Notes: generated by a model from the letters alone, not told the origin. A DNA stretch of 64,000 nt from Staphylococcus sp. 17KM0847 (GCF_013463155.1 NZ_CP040781.1:1240001-1304000), one strand, 5' to 3'; positions 1 to 10,459 are shown, counted from the stretch's first letter. Translations and numbers: made by a program.

Positions 1-204
1 CATATGTGCAGCTACCATAACACGTCTTGCATTAGGGTTCTTGCTCTTTTTCACACCATAAAAGCCACCCATTCGATCATCTACAAATCCATCAACATAA
101 GGTGTCATTGCCCGTTTCATATAATCACGAATACGATGTTCAAAGTTAGGCGCTCCATGCATTTCAGTTAGGTGTTTGATTAAATCTATTGTCTTGTTTG
201 TCAT
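1..204 (-). CDS. M42 family metallopeptidase (glutamyl aminopeptidase-like), N-terminal fragment
   Basis: The reading frame runs off the left edge, so only about 68 N-terminal residues are visible. They include the stretch HGAPNFE near residue 16 and RVMVAAHM at the edge, where the His would be a metal ligand, as in M42 co-catalytic zinc aminopeptidases (FrvX/YsdC/PepA type). These cytosolic enzymes trim N-terminal residues from peptides. The ATG is preceded by an AGAGGAG ribosome site. The diverging small membrane-protein gene starts about 100 bases away. The family call is fairly secure, substrate preference is not. Confidence 0.8.
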   Translation of the reverse strand, partial: MTNKTIDLIKHLTEMHGAPNFEHRIRDYMKRAMTPYVDGFVDDRMGGFYGVKKSKNPNARRVMVAAHM

Positions 205-299
205 ATTTTCACACTCCTCTAATTGTCATTATGTTCTCACTTTAGTATATTATGATAGCTATGGTAAACTAAACTTATGTTTTGATGGGGGCGATATCA

Positions 300-620
300 T
301 TGAAAAATATAAATAAAAATTGGCCATTAGTTATCCCTATTGCGATTGGTGTCGCAATGACTGGAAGTTACTTTTATATGCTAAACAAAAACAAGCAAAA
401 CTATTATCCTGCCGATAAAGTCATTGATTCAGTAAAAGCATACTTCAAAAATGTAACGGGTTCTTACATTGTTTATGAGCCAACAACTTATCGAAAGTTC
501 GGTATTGAATATGAAGTTTATAAAGGAGGCATCACCGCGATACGCAATAATGAAGTTTATCATTACACTTTTATAGCGGATGCCTATGATGGTCAAGTGA
601 TCGATATTATAGAAATTTAG
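300..620 (+). CDS. small N-terminally anchored protein, unknown function
   Basis: About 106 residues: a single hydrophobic segment near residues 8-28 followed by a polar C-terminal domain, so probably a membrane-anchored extracytoplasmic protein. The outer domain has the size and alternating beta pattern of a PepSY-like fold, but I see no diagnostic motif. I chose the TTG at 300 because the GGGGG run at 287-291 is well placed as its ribosome site; the ATG at 285 has no ribosome site in front. It stands alone, divergent from the M42 peptidase, with a shared hairpin terminator behind it. Confidence 0.6.
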   Translation: MKNINKNWPLVIPIAIGVAMTGSYFYMLNKNKQNYYPADKVIDSVKAYFKNVTGSYIVYEPTTYRKFGIEYEVYKGGITAIRNNEVYHYTFIADAYDGQVIDIIEI

Positions 621-639
621 TAACAGAATAACGTATCCT

Positions 640-689
640 AAGGAGCTAAAATCAAACAGATCTTTTGCTGTTGATGATTAGCTCCCTTT
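640..689. terminator. bidirectional terminator
   Basis: AAGGAGCTAA pairs with TTAGCTCCCTT around a partly paired loop. It lies between two convergent genes (small anchored protein and the MBL hydrolase) and can serve both. Confidence 0.7.
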
Positions 690-701
690 ACTTTATCTAT
701 C

Positions 702-1532
702 TTAATAAATTGGACGTTTTATTGCCTCTGCTATTGTTTTTTCATCATCCTTAAACTTCACAGCTAAATAATGAACGTCATGATAAAATAGAAACCAATA
801 GTTTTGAGCAATATAGTAACGTGTGAGACGTTCTTTGGCACGAATAGACTGCATCGGATAATCATCATACGCGCTTACCCATAGAGGATTGACATGTGCA
901 GCAGTCGATAATATATCTGCCATATGAACTGCTTTTTCTCCTTCGCTTTCAACTTCAATAATGACATGTCCAAAACTATGACCACCCGTATGGCGCATCG
1001 TGATACCCGGATAAGGTGTGATATGATCTTCAAAAAAAATCGTACGTCTTTCGTAATCCCCTCTATTTTGTGGCCAATATGTTGCCTTACTTCTTATATT
1101 AGGGCTTATGAATTCATGCCATTCATCTTGTTGGATATAGTGTTGTGCGTTAGGGTAAACGTCGCTACCATCAGCATCTTTCAAGCCCGTCGCATGATCA
1201 AAATGCATATGTGTCATCAATACTAGATCAATATCTTCTGGTGTTAAATTAAACTGTGCTAAACTTTCAACAATTGTCGCCTCTTGTCCTACACCATAAT
1301 TACGTTTTTGCTTTTCCGTCAAATGTCCTGTACCAATACCTGCATCAATTACAATATTACAATCACCCGTACGAATTAAAATAGGGTGTGTCGTTAACGG
1401 AACTTGATTTTTCTCATTCGACGGATATTTCTTTGACCATAATGGTTTGGGTACTACTCCAAATATTGCACCACCATCCATTTGTACATTACCACCATTA
1501 AGCGTATCAATTTGGAATTTACCAAGTTGCAT
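702..1532 (-). CDS. metallo-beta-lactamase-fold hydrolase, YtnP/lactonase-like
   Basis: 276-residue cytosolic hydrolase. The zinc-binding signature HMHFDH is at residues 108-113, with a further His in the GGHSFGH segment, giving the two-metal MBL site. The length and the order of motifs fit the YtnP family, whose Bacillus member degrades lactone-type signals such as streptomycin-inducing factor; the substrate here is unknown. I start at the ATG at 1532 because AAGGGGG sits correctly upstream. A longer in-frame start exists but would translate through that ribosome site. Confidence 0.8.
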   Translation of the reverse strand: MQLGKFQIDTLNGGNVQMDGGAIFGVVPKPLWSKKYPSNEKNQVPLTTHPILIRTGDCNIVIDAGIGTGHLTEKQKRNYGVGQEATIVESLAQFNLTPEDIDLVLMTHMHFDHATGLKDADGSDVYPNAQHYIQQDEWHEFISPNIRSKATYWPQNRGDYERRTIFFEDHITPYPGITMRHTGGHSFGHVIIEVESEGEKAVHMADILSTAAHVNPLWVSAYDDYPMQSIRAKERLTRYYIAQNYWFLFYHDVHYLAVKFKDDEKTIAEAIKRPIY

Positions 1533-1666
1533 CCCATTTTCCCCCTTTATCCTATTCATAAATGATCTTAGCTTTCTATATTGTCATATACTTTCATGTA
1601 CAGTTCAAACAAAAAGAATGGCGTTTTTTATATCTTGTTATCACATTAAAATTACCTCACACAAAT

Positions 1667-1692
1667 AAAAGGCTAAGACAACGATATGCCTT
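1667..1692 (-). terminator. possible weak terminator of trmB
   Basis: On the minus strand AAGGC pairs with GCCTT followed by TTTATTT. The stem is only five base pairs with a long loop, so this is tentative. Confidence 0.35.
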
Positions 1693-1696
1693 AACC

Positions 1697-2350
1697 CTAA
1701 CTCTTTTTAGTATTTGTATGAAATTTTGCTTCCATCCGATAAATACGTGATCCTTTTTCAGCGAATTTATGTTCATATTCAGTTGGTATATTATCACCTT
1801 CATCTTCTTCATGTAGGTTCAAATTAATTTTTGTGAAATACATACCATACTGAGACATACTTTCTAAACTATATGCAAAAAGACCTCGATTATCTGTCTT
1901 AAAATGTATATCTCCATCAGTTGCTAAAATGTACTCGTAAATATTTAAAAACGTATGATAAGTTAAACGCCTTTTAGTATGCCGTGTTTTAGGCCAAGGG
2001 TCAGAGAAGTTCAAATAGATACGTGCAACTTCATGTGGTAAAAAATAATCCGTTAATACGACTGCATCATTGCATAATAATTTTATATTGGATAACTGTT
2101 GCGCTCTCACTTTATCTAACACACGAACCATTACATTTTTATCACGCTCAATCGCAATATAATTAATATGTGGATGACGTGCTGCCAATGTCGTAATAAA
2201 TTGTCCCATACCTGACCCTACTTCAATATGAATCGGATGGTCGTTATCGAACCATTGAGAGACCGATTGTGCATGTTGACAATCGATATCGACAATATCT
2301 GGATACTCTCGTAAATAATCTTCCGCCCATGGCTTATGCCGCATTCTCAT
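1697..2350 (-). CDS. trmB: tRNA (guanine-N7-)-methyltransferase
   Basis: 217 residues. A class I SAM-binding motif GSGMGQ is at 45-50 and the family signature DPWPK at 117-121 is followed by a basic stretch. TrmB methylates G46 in the variable loop of many tRNAs using S-adenosylmethionine. Length matches bacterial TrmB. Translation may begin at M1 or M3; AAGGAG lies just upstream of both. It follows the phosphotransferase gene by 13 bases, so the two are probably cotranscribed. Confidence 0.95.
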   Translation of the reverse strand: MRMRHKPWAEDYLREYPDIVDIDCQHAQSVSQWFDNDHPIHIEVGSGMGQFITTLAARHPHINYIAIERDKNVMVRVLDKVRAQQLSNIKLLCNDAVVLTDYFLPHEVARIYLNFSDPWPKTRHTKRRLTYHTFLNIYEYILATDGDIHFKTDNRGLFAYSLESMSQYGMYFTKINLNLHEEDEGDNIPTEYEHKFAEKGSRIYRMEAKFHTNTKKS

Positions 2351-2363
2351 CGCTCATAACTCC

Positions 2364-3155
2364 TTATATAAATAAATTACTGTTCATCACATCATTTAAA
2401 AATGCCAACCATGTATTCATGTCTTTAAAGCGTTTATGCTCTTCGCTCCATTGAATCATACCGATTGCTTGGATAACTGTATACCATTTCATACGTTTCT
2501 TTAGATCTAATGTTTCTTTCACACCATATGTTTCAAACCATGATGTCCACTGATGTTCAGGAACATAGTTGTAAAGCAGCATACCGATATCAATTGCCAA
2601 ATCAGCAATCATCGCACCTTCCCAGTCCACAAGAAAAAGTTCATCTGTATCAGATAGTAACCAGTTGTTATGATTCACATCTCCGTGTACAACAGTATAA
2701 AAACGTGGATCTAATTCCGGTAGATGATCCTCTAAATACATTAATGCTTTTCTTACAACATGATGTGTCAATACTTCTCGAGACAGTGAGGCATTAATTT
2801 TGTTCAACATGATATCAGGCGTAATAGGTGTCATTTCCATACGCTTTAACATTGTCAGTAGTGGCTTGGAGTGATGGATTTTTTTTAATAGGTGAGCAAC
2901 GCGATCTTGCGCCATCTCATATGCTGATAACTCTCGTCCATTTTTCCAATGTTGTGCAGTGACCACTTCACCTGTTTCAATTCGTTTCGTCCATACCAGC
3001 TTCGGTACAATACCTTCAGCCGACAATGCAGCAATAAATGGATTAGAATTACGTTTTAAAAATAGTTTTTGTCCATCTTGCTCTGCCATATATGCTTCAC
3101 CAGAGGCACCGCCTGCTGAATCTAATGTCCATCCCAACTGATAAAACTGCTCCAC
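2364..3155 (-). CDS. aminoglycoside phosphotransferase/choline kinase-like family protein (YtmP-like)
   Basis: 263 residues with a protein-kinase-like fold of the APH/choline-kinase superfamily. The catalytic loop HGDVNHNNW is at 157-165 and the metal-binding DWEGA at 177-181. The start is a GTG with GAGGTG eight bases upstream. In Firmicutes this gene regularly sits next to trmB, as YtmP does in Bacillus. The phosphorylated substrate is unknown; the conserved housekeeping context argues against a drug-resistance role. Confidence 0.8.
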   Translation of the reverse strand: MEQFYQLGWTLDSAGGASGEAYMAEQDGQKLFLKRNSNPFIAALSAEGIVPKLVWTKRIETGEVVTAQHWKNGRELSAYEMAQDRVAHLLKKIHHSKPLLTMLKRMEMTPITPDIMLNKINASLSREVLTHHVVRKALMYLEDHLPELDPRFYTVVHGDVNHNNWLLSDTDELFLVDWEGAMIADLAIDIGMLLYNYVPEHQWTSWFETYGVKETLDLKKRMKWYTVIQAIGMIQWSEEHKRFKDMNTWLAFLNDVMNSNLFI

Positions 3156-3315
3156 AATATGTTCACCTCACTTTCGTAATGAGAAAAGGGAGTGGAGCCG
3201 ACACCTCCCAAATAATGAGGGAATCATTGTCGCTCCACCCCGGCTAATAGTGATATTGAATAAGTATTAAGCGTACACTTTTCAATAAAAAAACCATTGC
3301 CAATAGCCTATTTAA

Positions 3316-3344
3316 GGCTGAGATATTTCTATGATGTCTCAGCC
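3316..3344. terminator. hairpin, terminator-like
   Basis: GGCTGAGA pairs perfectly with TCTCAGCC across a 13-base loop and is followed on the plus strand by a T-rich stretch. Confidence 0.5.
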
Positions 3345-3528
3345 TCTTATTCTCGTTGCTATGTCGATTCTTAATTTTCACGTTCTGTTTTAACACTCAT
3401 TAATTAGTTTATAGTCATTAGCAACTTTTTTCAACCAAAAATGAAACACAAAATGTGACTTTTTACTTACACATTTATAAGAATACATAACAAAGTAAAT
3501 TTATCTATTTATTCTGTCGATTCAATCT

Positions 3529-3577
3529 AAAAAACCGAAGTAAACTTTGACAAAATTGTCTTTTTACCTCGGTTTTT
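3529..3577. terminator. terminator of pepV-dat
   Basis: AAAAACCGA pairs with TCGGTTTTT and the inner GACA/TGTC extends the hairpin. It lies about 100 bases beyond the dat stop codon and has U-runs in both directions. Confidence 0.75.
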
Positions 3578-3678
3578 ATGATTAAGATAAATCATATAAT
3601 AGAACAGAATTGGATCTAGTTGTCCACCTTTAACAACGCATACAATTCACTTCATATCACTTCAAGTTCTAATCAAAT

Positions 3679-4530
3679 TTATTCGTGTGAGTGAGATTCA
3701 ATATAACGATCAAAACCTTTTTGTAACTTTCTTGTAACTGGTCCAACTTGACCATCTTTAACAACTTGACCATCGATTTTCACAACAGGCATCACTTCTG
3801 CAGATGTACTCGAGATAATGACTTCATCTGCATTTTTTAAAAATTCAACACTGAAAGGTTCTTCGTGGAAAGTAATACCTTCATCATCACAAATCCATTG
3901 AATCACACGTCTTGTAATGCCATTCAAAATTAAATGATTTGCAGGATGTGTATGTACAATACCATCTTTAATCGCATAAACATTACTTGAGGCGCCTTCT
4001 GTTACTATACCATTACGATGTTGAATTGCTTCTTCAGCATTATATTTTGTCGCATACTCTTTGGCTAGAACATTGCCAAGTAAATTTAAACTTTTAATAT
4101 CGCAGCGCAACCAACGAATGTCTTCTGTCGTCATAACTGTTACACCGTCTTCTAATGCTTTATATGGACGGTCATATGCTTTAACAAATGCTGTCAAAAC
4201 AGGTTCAACAGACGGTGTCGGGAACGCATGATCTCTAGGTGCTACACCTCTTGTCACTTGCATATAGACCCCACCGTCTGTTACACCATTTGCCTCAGCT
4301 AAGAGACGAACACTTTTGGTTAAAGATTCGACAGTGTAGTCAACGTCTAGTCCAATCTCTCCTGCACTTCTTAGCAAACGTTCAAAATGCTCTTGTGCTG
4401 TAAAAAGTTTATTATCATACAAGCGAACATATTCATAAATACCATCACCAAAATTATACCCTCTATCATTGAATGCGACTTTAGCCTCTTTTTCATCCAC
4501 CAACACATCATTGATTAAAACTTTTGTCAT
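3679..4530 (-). CDS. dat: D-amino-acid (D-alanine) aminotransferase
   Basis: 283-residue PLP fold-type IV transaminase that interconverts D-alanine and D-glutamate with their keto acids, feeding peptidoglycan precursors. The PLP lysine is K145, in the segment around [11 protein letters not shown], the same number as in the Bacillus enzyme. The ATG at 4530 is chosen because GGAGG ends seven bases before it. The gene begins two bases after the pepV stop codon, so translation is probably coupled to that dipeptidase, a pairing also seen in S. aureus. Confidence 0.95.
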   Translation of the reverse strand: MTKVLINDVLVDEKEAKVAFNDRGYNFGDGIYEYVRLYDNKLFTAQEHFERLLRSAGEIGLDVDYTVESLTKSVRLLAEANGVTDGGVYMQVTRGVAPRDHAFPTPSVEPVLTAFVKAYDRPYKALEDGVTVMTTEDIRWLRCDIKSLNLLGNVLAKEYATKYNAEEAIQHRNGIVTEGASSNVYAIKDGIVHTHPANHLILNGITRRVIQWICDDEGITFHEEPFSVEFLKNADEVIISSTSAEVMPVVKIDGQVVKDGQVGPVTRKLQKGFDRYIESHSHE

Positions 4531-4532
4531 CC

Positions 4533-5942
4533 TCATCCCTCCACACAAATTGAATAAATTGCTTCTAAATAAATACTTGTTGCATTAAATAATTGTTTTT
4601 TTGTAATGTATTCATTCTTTTGATGCATCAAATCTTCAGAGTCATCAAACATCGCTCCAAATGCCACTCCTTTTGCAAGATTACGTGCATATGTTCCTCC
4701 ACCAATTGTATATGAAGGCGACATATCTCCAGTTTGATTGCGATATGCTTCCAATAATTTTTGAACGAATGGTTCATCTGGGTTTACATAATGTGGTACT
4801 TGGACTTTGCCTACATCCAATCCAAAACCTTGCTCATGAATTACCACCTTAAACTGTTGAATTGCATGTTCAAAGTCAAAACCGTCAGGGTAGCGTAAAT
4901 TAACACCAAATATTCCGCCTTTATCACGGTCATACTTTAAAATACCAATATTTGTTGTTAAATCCCCCATTTGTTCAGTATGGTACTGCATACCTATTTT
5001 TTCACCAAAATGAGAATCAAACAAATATCTTTCGCTAAACGCAACCCAATCTTTGGCTTTTTGGTTTAAATTTAATGTCGATAAGAAATGTATCAAGTAT
5101 AACCCAGCATTTACCCCAATTGATGGATCCATACCATGTACTGCCTTACCATATACAGTGAGTTTTAATATACCACTATCTACTTCATGATGTCCTTCAA
5201 GTGAATGCTCAGACAAAAATGTATCAAATTGTTGGATTGTATTGGTCATATTTTCTTTTACCAACAAATCTGCTGTTGCAGTATCAGGGACCATATTATA
5301 GCGCTCTCCCGATATGAAATGATGTAATTCGATTTCAGGCTCATCATTATCATGTACATCTACTTGCTGATAAATATCAAAAGTTGTAATTCCTTTCTCA
5401 CCGTGAATAAGCGGAAACTCTGCATCAGGTGCAATGCCTATTGTCGGCATTTCTTCCGTTTCAAAGTAACGATCAGTACATTTCCAATCCGATTCTTCAT
5501 CTGTGCCGATAATAATATGAATTCTTTTTTTCCAATCAACCTTCATATCATTTAAAATTTTCACAGCATAATACGCAGCAATTGTTGGTCCCTTATCATC
5601 CAAAGTACCACGAGCAATAATGCGATCTTCTGTTACGACTGGTTCAAACGGCGGTGTGTCCCAATCATCTCCAGCAGGTACTACATCAACATGACCTAAG
5701 ATACCAAATAAATCTTCACCTTGACCTACCTCAATACGTCCAGCTAAATGATCCGTATCAAATGTTTGGAATCCATCTCTTTTAGCCAATGCGTACATAT
5801 AATCCAAGGCTTCTCTCGGTCCCGGCCCTAATGGGGCATCTTTCGTAGCTTCGGCATCATTGCGTACAGATTGAATGGCTAATAACCCTTTCAAATCGTC
5901 AATGATTTGATTTTCATATTCCTTTACTTTCTCTCTCCACAT
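4533..5942 (-). CDS. pepV: dipeptidase PepV, M20 family
   Basis: 469 residues, the length of the S. aureus enzyme. Metal-binding motifs are [10 protein letters not shown] from residue 83, RGTLDDKGP around 111-119 and TDEESDW near 150. PepV is a cytosolic di-zinc dipeptidase that completes peptide breakdown; in S. aureus it has been studied with Dat for its effect on D-amino-acid metabolism. The ATG at 5942 aligns with the family start, although its ribosome site is weak. It is first in a two-gene operon with dat. Confidence 0.95.
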   Translation of the reverse strand: MWREKVKEYENQIIDDLKGLLAIQSVRNDAEATKDAPLGPGPREALDYMYALAKRDGFQTFDTDHLAGRIEVGQGEDLFGILGHVDVVPAGDDWDTPPFEPVVTEDRIIARGTLDDKGPTIAAYYAVKILNDMKVDWKKRIHIIIGTDEESDWKCTDRYFETEEMPTIGIAPDAEFPLIHGEKGITTFDIYQQVDVHDNDEPEIELHHFISGERYNMVPDTATADLLVKENMTNTIQQFDTFLSEHSLEGHHEVDSGILKLTVYGKAVHGMDPSIGVNAGLYLIHFLSTLNLNQKAKDWVAFSERYLFDSHFGEKIGMQYHTEQMGDLTTNIGILKYDRDKGGIFGVNLRYPDGFDFEHAIQQFKVVIHEQGFGLDVGKVQVPHYVNPDEPFVQKLLEAYRNQTGDMSPSYTIGGGTYARNLAKGVAFGAMFDDSEDLMHQKNEYITKKQLFNATSIYLEAIYSICVEG

Positions 5943-6133
5943 GCGGATCAACTTCTTTCTAACTTGATATGCTTTCTATTTTACATGATTTATAAACCAA
6001 ACAACAGTATGAACCTATTCTATTTTAAATTTTCTGACAACATTGCTACTTAAATCTTTAAATGTACGAGTTAAATATAAAACTAAAAAGGATTAGAAAA
6101 GATGGATAGCCTCAATAAAGTATAAAACACAAA

Positions 6134-6175
6134 ACAGAGCTGAGAGAAAACGTGTGGATTTCATCTCAGCTCTGT
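6134..6175. terminator. terminator downstream of the YtxH-like gene
   Basis: ACAGAGCTGAGA pairs perfectly with TCTCAGCTCTGT over an 18-base loop. Confidence 0.7.
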
Positions 6176-6238
6176 ATGATTCATAAAGAAATTCTTTTTT
6201 AGTACGATTTCATTTAAATTTTATAATTCAATGTCACC

Positions 6239-6646
6239 CTACTTTTGCTGTTGCTTTAATAGATTGATGGTTTCATCATTTAAATTTTGAGTCACATCTC
6301 CTCCACCTTCAGCAACAAAATCTGACTCTTTTGTATGTTCAGCAGATACATTATCTTTCTGTAACAGCTGTTCTTTTTTTTCATTTAAGAATGCTTTAGG
6401 ATTTTGCTTTACATTCTCAACATAGCCCTTGGGATTTTCTTTTACTTTGTTGATTTCATCCGTGGCTACTGAACCCAGCTGTGACGCTTTATCTTGAGCA
6501 AATCGTTTGTATTCTTCTGGATTGTCTTTGTAGTCATTATATACCTTTTTTAACTTGTCACGTCTTTCTTTGTTAGATAATGCTACCGCTGCTGCTGCAC
6601 CACCGATACCGATAACAGCTCTTAGTAATTTACTAGACTTTGCCAT
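6239..6646 (-). CDS. YtxH-like small protein
   Basis: 135 residues. A short glycine/alanine-rich hydrophobic segment near residues 10-22 is followed by a long charged helical region rich in Lys, Glu and Asn. This is the pattern of YtxH-type proteins, which are general stress-associated and of unknown mechanism. The ATG at 6646 follows AGAGGTGA. The conserved staphylococcal neighbour relation with pepV and rsuA is seen here too. No catalytic motif is visible. Confidence 0.6.
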   Translation of the reverse strand: MAKSSKLLRAVIGIGGAAAAVALSNKERRDKLKKVYNDYKDNPEEYKRFAQDKASQLGSVATDEINKVKENPKGYVENVKQNPKAFLNEKKEQLLQKDNVSAEHTKESDFVAEGGGDVTQNLNDETINLLKQQQK

Positions 6647-6719
6647 TGTTATCACCTCTATTTTAATATTAATTCAAAGTTACCCTTTTTCATCTAAGTT
6701 AAACCTGATTGAATTCTTT

Positions 6720-7415
6720 TTATTGATCAAACAATGCAATCTCCTCAGAAGTTAACTTGCGATAATCTCCAAGTGCTAGCTGTTCATCAAGTTGCAAACT
6801 ACCGATTGATACACGCTTTAGATAGATGACTTCATTGTCTATTGCATGAAACATTCTCTTGACTTGATGATACTTTCCCTCATGAATTGTAACATACCCA
6901 AAATTTTCTGGTGTTGCAATAGTCAATTGTGCAGGTTTCAACAAACCTTCTGATAAATGAATACCTGCTTTAAATTGTTCGATATCTGACTCACGTATCG
7001 CTTTAGCTGCTTCAACGTAATAACATTTTGGAACGTGTTTCTTTGGACTCATCACTCGGTGGTTAAACTGCCCATCGTTCGTAATGAGGAGTAACCCTTC
7101 TGTATCTTTGTCTAAACGTCCAACAGGAAATAAATCTAAATGCTGATATGTTGTAATTAAGTCAATTACTGTCTGATATTGCTCATCTTCTGTTGCAGAA
7201 ATGACTCCTGCTGGTTTATTGAGCATCAAATATACATACGGTTCGTAGTGAATCATTTTACCCGATACACACACACGATCTTGTTCACCATCAATGTGCG
7301 TCTTAGGACTTTTTATGATTGTATCATTTATAGTAACATGACCTTTCTTCAATAATGTTTTAACTTCAGTGCGTGTGCCGACACCCATTTGTGCTAAAAA
7401 CTTATCAATGCGCAT
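6720..7415 (-). CDS. rsuA: rRNA pseudouridine synthase, RsuA/RluB family
   Basis: 231 residues. An N-terminal S4 RNA-binding domain covers about residues 1-55. The catalytic motif GRLDKDTEGLLL is at 99-110, with Asp102 as the nucleophile. The compact size and S4 domain fit RsuA-type enzymes that modify U516 of 16S rRNA; RluB-type specificity cannot be excluded by eye. Its ATG overlaps the murJ stop as TAATG, so it is translationally coupled to murJ. Confidence 0.85.
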   Translation of the reverse strand: MRIDKFLAQMGVGTRTEVKTLLKKGHVTINDTIIKSPKTHIDGEQDRVCVSGKMIHYEPYVYLMLNKPAGVISATEDEQYQTVIDLITTYQHLDLFPVGRLDKDTEGLLLITNDGQFNHRVMSPKKHVPKCYYVEAAKAIRESDIEQFKAGIHLSEGLLKPAQLTIATPENFGYVTIHEGKYHQVKRMFHAIDNEVIYLKRVSIGSLQLDEQLALGDYRKLTSEEIALFDQ

Positions 7416-9049
7416 TAAAGAAAACCAAACCTTCCACGTATTTTATTAGGAATACCTCCTAAAAATTTATCTGCAAGACGTGTTTTCATTGTAATCACAC
7501 CATATATTACAACACCCACTATCGCACCTATTACCGTAATAATCAATGCACCTACTTGGCTTACTGGTGAAATAAAGAGATGTAATAAAAAGTATACGCC
7601 TTCTACACCAATCATCATAATAAAACCATAAATTAAAATCTGACCCACATCAATCATCGTATCCGTTAACTTAAAGCCGGCATATTTTTTCAGAATAAAT
7701 AAGCTACACGCAATTGCAAATAAAAGTGCAATAGCTGTACTTAAAATAGCACCAGCTGTATGGAATATAACAATCAATGGATGGTTTAACACGAGCTTAA
7801 TAATAACAGCACCTAAAATTACAAATACTGTTAATTTTTGCTTATCAATTCCTTGCAGCATTGAAGCAATAACACTTAATAATGAAATCAATATTGCGAC
7901 TGGTGCGTAAATAAAGAGTAAGCGACTGCCATCAAGACTAAATTCATAAAAAACGGTGTACAACGGTACAGCAAGTGCCATAATCCCCATACTTGCTGGA
8001 ACTGTAATAAACATTAATACACCTAATGCAGTTTGAATCTGCTTATGCATCTCTTTATAATTACCCTCTTCATAGGTTTTCGTAATGAACGGAATTAAAC
8101 TAATCGCAAAGCCTGCTGCTAGTGATGTTGGAATCATCACAATTTTATTCGTCGTCATGTTCAAAATTGTAAAAAACATATCTTGCATATGATGTGATAC
8201 GCCTGCTACATCTAGCGCGTTATTATGTGTCAGTTGATCAACAATCATAAATAATGGGTAATTTAAACTGACAATAACAAAAGGTATACTATATGAAATA
8301 ATTTCCTTATACATTTGTGTATACGACACATCGATACCTGTATGGTCTGAGTCTACCATGGCATGAATACCTTTACGACGTTTTATCCAATACCACCATA
8401 AAGTCAAAATACCTACCACTGCTCCAATCGCTGCACCGAATGTTGCAATACCATTCGCAAGCAGCATAGAACCATGAAATACATTTAAAACGAGATAACT
8501 CCCGACTAAAATAAAAATAATTCTTGCAACCTGTTCAGTTACTTCTGACACAGCTGTAGGTCCCATCGATTTGTAACCTTGGAACACGCCACGCCATGTT
8601 GCCAATACGGGAATAAAGATCACAACAAAACTAATCGTACGGATAATATTAGTAATTTGATCTACCGTCCACCCCGCATTTTGATCTGTATTATTGGCTA
8701 TTGTAATCGATGCAATCATTGGTGATAGTGCATAGAGTACAATGAAACCTAATACCCCTGTAATACTCATTACAATAAAACTAGATTTATACAACTTTTG
8801 ACTAACACGATATGCTCCCATTGCATTGTACTTTGCAACATATTTTGAAGCTGCTAATGGGACCCCTGCCGTTGCAACTGCAATGGCAATATTATAAGGG
8901 CCATATGCGTAGTTGAATGGTGCAAGATTGTCTGCCCCACCAATAATGCGATAAAACGGAATAATGTATAAAATCCCTAAAATTTTAGTGATTAAGATAC
9001 TTAAAGTTAATAAAAACGTCCCCCGTACCAATTCCTTATTTTCACTCAT
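7415..9049 (-). CDS. murJ: lipid II flippase MurJ (MOP/PST superfamily)
   Basis: 544 residues with about 14 hydrophobic segments through nearly the whole length, the layout of the MVF/PST branch of MOP exporters. The position immediately upstream of rsuA matches S. aureus SAV1754/SAOUHSC_01871, which published work identified as the essential lipid II flippase MurJ. It would move undecaprenyl-linked peptidoglycan precursor across the membrane. In other firmicutes similar proteins are named SpoVB or YtgP. A divergent promoter region separates it from the flavoprotein gene. Confidence 0.85.
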   Translation of the reverse strand: MSENKELVRGTFLLTLSILITKILGILYIIPFYRIIGGADNLAPFNYAYGPYNIAIAVATAGVPLAASKYVAKYNAMGAYRVSQKLYKSSFIVMSITGVLGFIVLYALSPMIASITIANNTDQNAGWTVDQITNIIRTISFVVIFIPVLATWRGVFQGYKSMGPTAVSEVTEQVARIIFILVGSYLVLNVFHGSMLLANGIATFGAAIGAVVGILTLWWYWIKRRKGIHAMVDSDHTGIDVSYTQMYKEIISYSIPFVIVSLNYPLFMIVDQLTHNNALDVAGVSHHMQDMFFTILNMTTNKIVMIPTSLAAGFAISLIPFITKTYEEGNYKEMHKQIQTALGVLMFITVPASMGIMALAVPLYTVFYEFSLDGSRLLFIYAPVAILISLLSVIASMLQGIDKQKLTVFVILGAVIIKLVLNHPLIVIFHTAGAILSTAIALLFAIACSLFILKKYAGFKLTDTMIDVGQILIYGFIMMIGVEGVYFLLHLFISPVSQVGALIITVIGAIVGVVIYGVITMKTRLADKFLGGIPNKIRGRFGFL

Positions 9050-9169
9050 AAATTCATCTACCTACTTTTGCAGTTTTTGAAACACTCATTATAGCATACC
9101 AATATAATTATACACATAAACTAATTATGATAAAATCAATATATTATGAACTAAAGGAGAAATTCATAT

Positions 9170-10441
9170 ATGTATCAAACTATCATCGTCGGTGGCGGAC
9201 CGAGTGGTATTATGGCTGCTATATCTGCCAGTCAAAACAATCAACGTGTACTACTCATAGAAAAGAAAAAAGGGCTTGGACGGAAACTAAAAATATCTGG
9301 AGGTGGACGATGTAATGTCACAAATAACCTCCCCCATGATGAAGTAATTCGTCACATCCCAGGCAACGGGAAGTTTTTATACAGCCCATTTACATTATTC
9401 GATAACCAAGCAATCATTAAGTTCTTTGAAAGTCGTGGTCTTCAGCTTAAAGAGGAAGATCACGGCCGTATGTTTCCAATAACAGATCAATCACAAGATG
9501 TCTTAAATGTTCTTATTGATGAGATGAATAAACATCATGTTGAAATTCTTGAAGAAAGCCCCGTTGTAAATATCACAAAAAAAGAACAACTCTATGAAGT
9601 TACACTAAGTGATCATCGCGTATTTAATGCAGCTACCGTTATTATTGCAACAGGGGGTACAAGTGTTCCACACACAGGTTCAACAGGTGATGGATATCAT
9701 TTTGCACGTGCATTGGGGCATACCATTACAGAACTTTTTCCAACCGAAGTTCCAATTCGTTCTCACGCACCCTTTATCCGTGAACAAACATTAAAAGGAT
9801 TAAGTTTAAAAAATGTCGCTTTGTCAGTTCTCAAAAAAAATGGTAAAAAAAGAGTGACACATCAAATGGATATGATTTTCACACATTTCGGTATTAGTGG
9901 ACCTGCTGCTTTACGTTGTAGTCAATTTGTTTATAAAGAACAAAAACAGCAGAAACGCCAAGATATTTTTATGCAACTTGATGCTTTTCCTGATATAAAT
10001 GAAGAACAGCTCAAACAAAAAATAACGCAATTATTAAAAACACAACCTGATAAAATCATTAAAAATGCACTCAAAGGCTTAATCGAAACACGTTACCTAC
10101 ACTTCATATTAGAACAAGCACATATTGATCCAGAGACAACCTTTCATCATATCAGTACGCAACAAATTATAGATCTCACTCATCAATTCAAAACTTTTAC
10201 ATTTTCAGTAAATGGAACGCTCCCCCTAGATAAAGCATTTGTTACAGGAGGCGGCATATCTATTAAAGAAATCGTACCGACAACGATGGAATCAAAGTTA
10301 AGTGAAGGTCTTTTCTTATGTGGTGAAGTGCTAGATATTCATGGTTACACAGGAGGCTATAACATCACGAGCGCTTTCGTTACAGGTTATGTCGCTGGAC
10401 ATTATGCTGGAACCTATATTTCCGAACAAAGATTTAAATAA
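9170..10441 (+). CDS. NAD(P)/FAD-dependent oxidoreductase, HI0933/YtfP (BaiN-like) family
   Basis: 423 residues. An FAD dinucleotide-binding motif VGGGPSG lies at about residues 7-13, the family signature GGGRCNVTNN at 44-53, and a C-terminal FAD segment GYTGGYNITSAFVTG completes the HI0933 family pattern. The family includes putative flavoprotein reductases; BaiN was linked to bile-acid reduction, but the substrate in staphylococci is unknown. AAAGGAG lies well upstream of the ATG. It is monocistronic and ends at a 16-bp perfect terminator hairpin. Confidence 0.85.
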   Translation: MYQTIIVGGGPSGIMAAISASQNNQRVLLIEKKKGLGRKLKISGGGRCNVTNNLPHDEVIRHIPGNGKFLYSPFTLFDNQAIIKFFESRGLQLKEEDHGRMFPITDQSQDVLNVLIDEMNKHHVEILEESPVVNITKKEQLYEVTLSDHRVFNAATVIIATGGTSVPHTGSTGDGYHFARALGHTITELFPTEVPIRSHAPFIREQTLKGLSLKNVALSVLKKNGKKRVTHQMDMIFTHFGISGPAALRCSQFVYKEQKQQKRQDIFMQLDAFPDINEEQLKQKITQLLKTQPDKIIKNALKGLIETRYLHFILEQAHIDPETTFHHISTQQIIDLTHQFKTFTFSVNGTLPLDKAFVTGGGISIKEIVPTTMESKLSEGLFLCGEVLDIHGYTGGYNITSAFVTGYVAGHYAGTYISEQRFK

Positions 10442-10459
10442 ATACGCTCTTTACTTAAA

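Larger units (their letters stand above)
3156..3678. other. 523-base intergenic region with three hairpins
   Basis: No supportable gene. It contains an imperfect inverted repeat at about 3190-3240 (arms around GTGGAG..CGACA), the terminator-like hairpins at 3316-3344 and 3529-3577, and AT-rich spacer between them. It separates the pepV-dat transcript from the kinase-trmB transcript, so the promoter for the latter should lie here, but I cannot pick it out with confidence. Confidence 0.6.
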
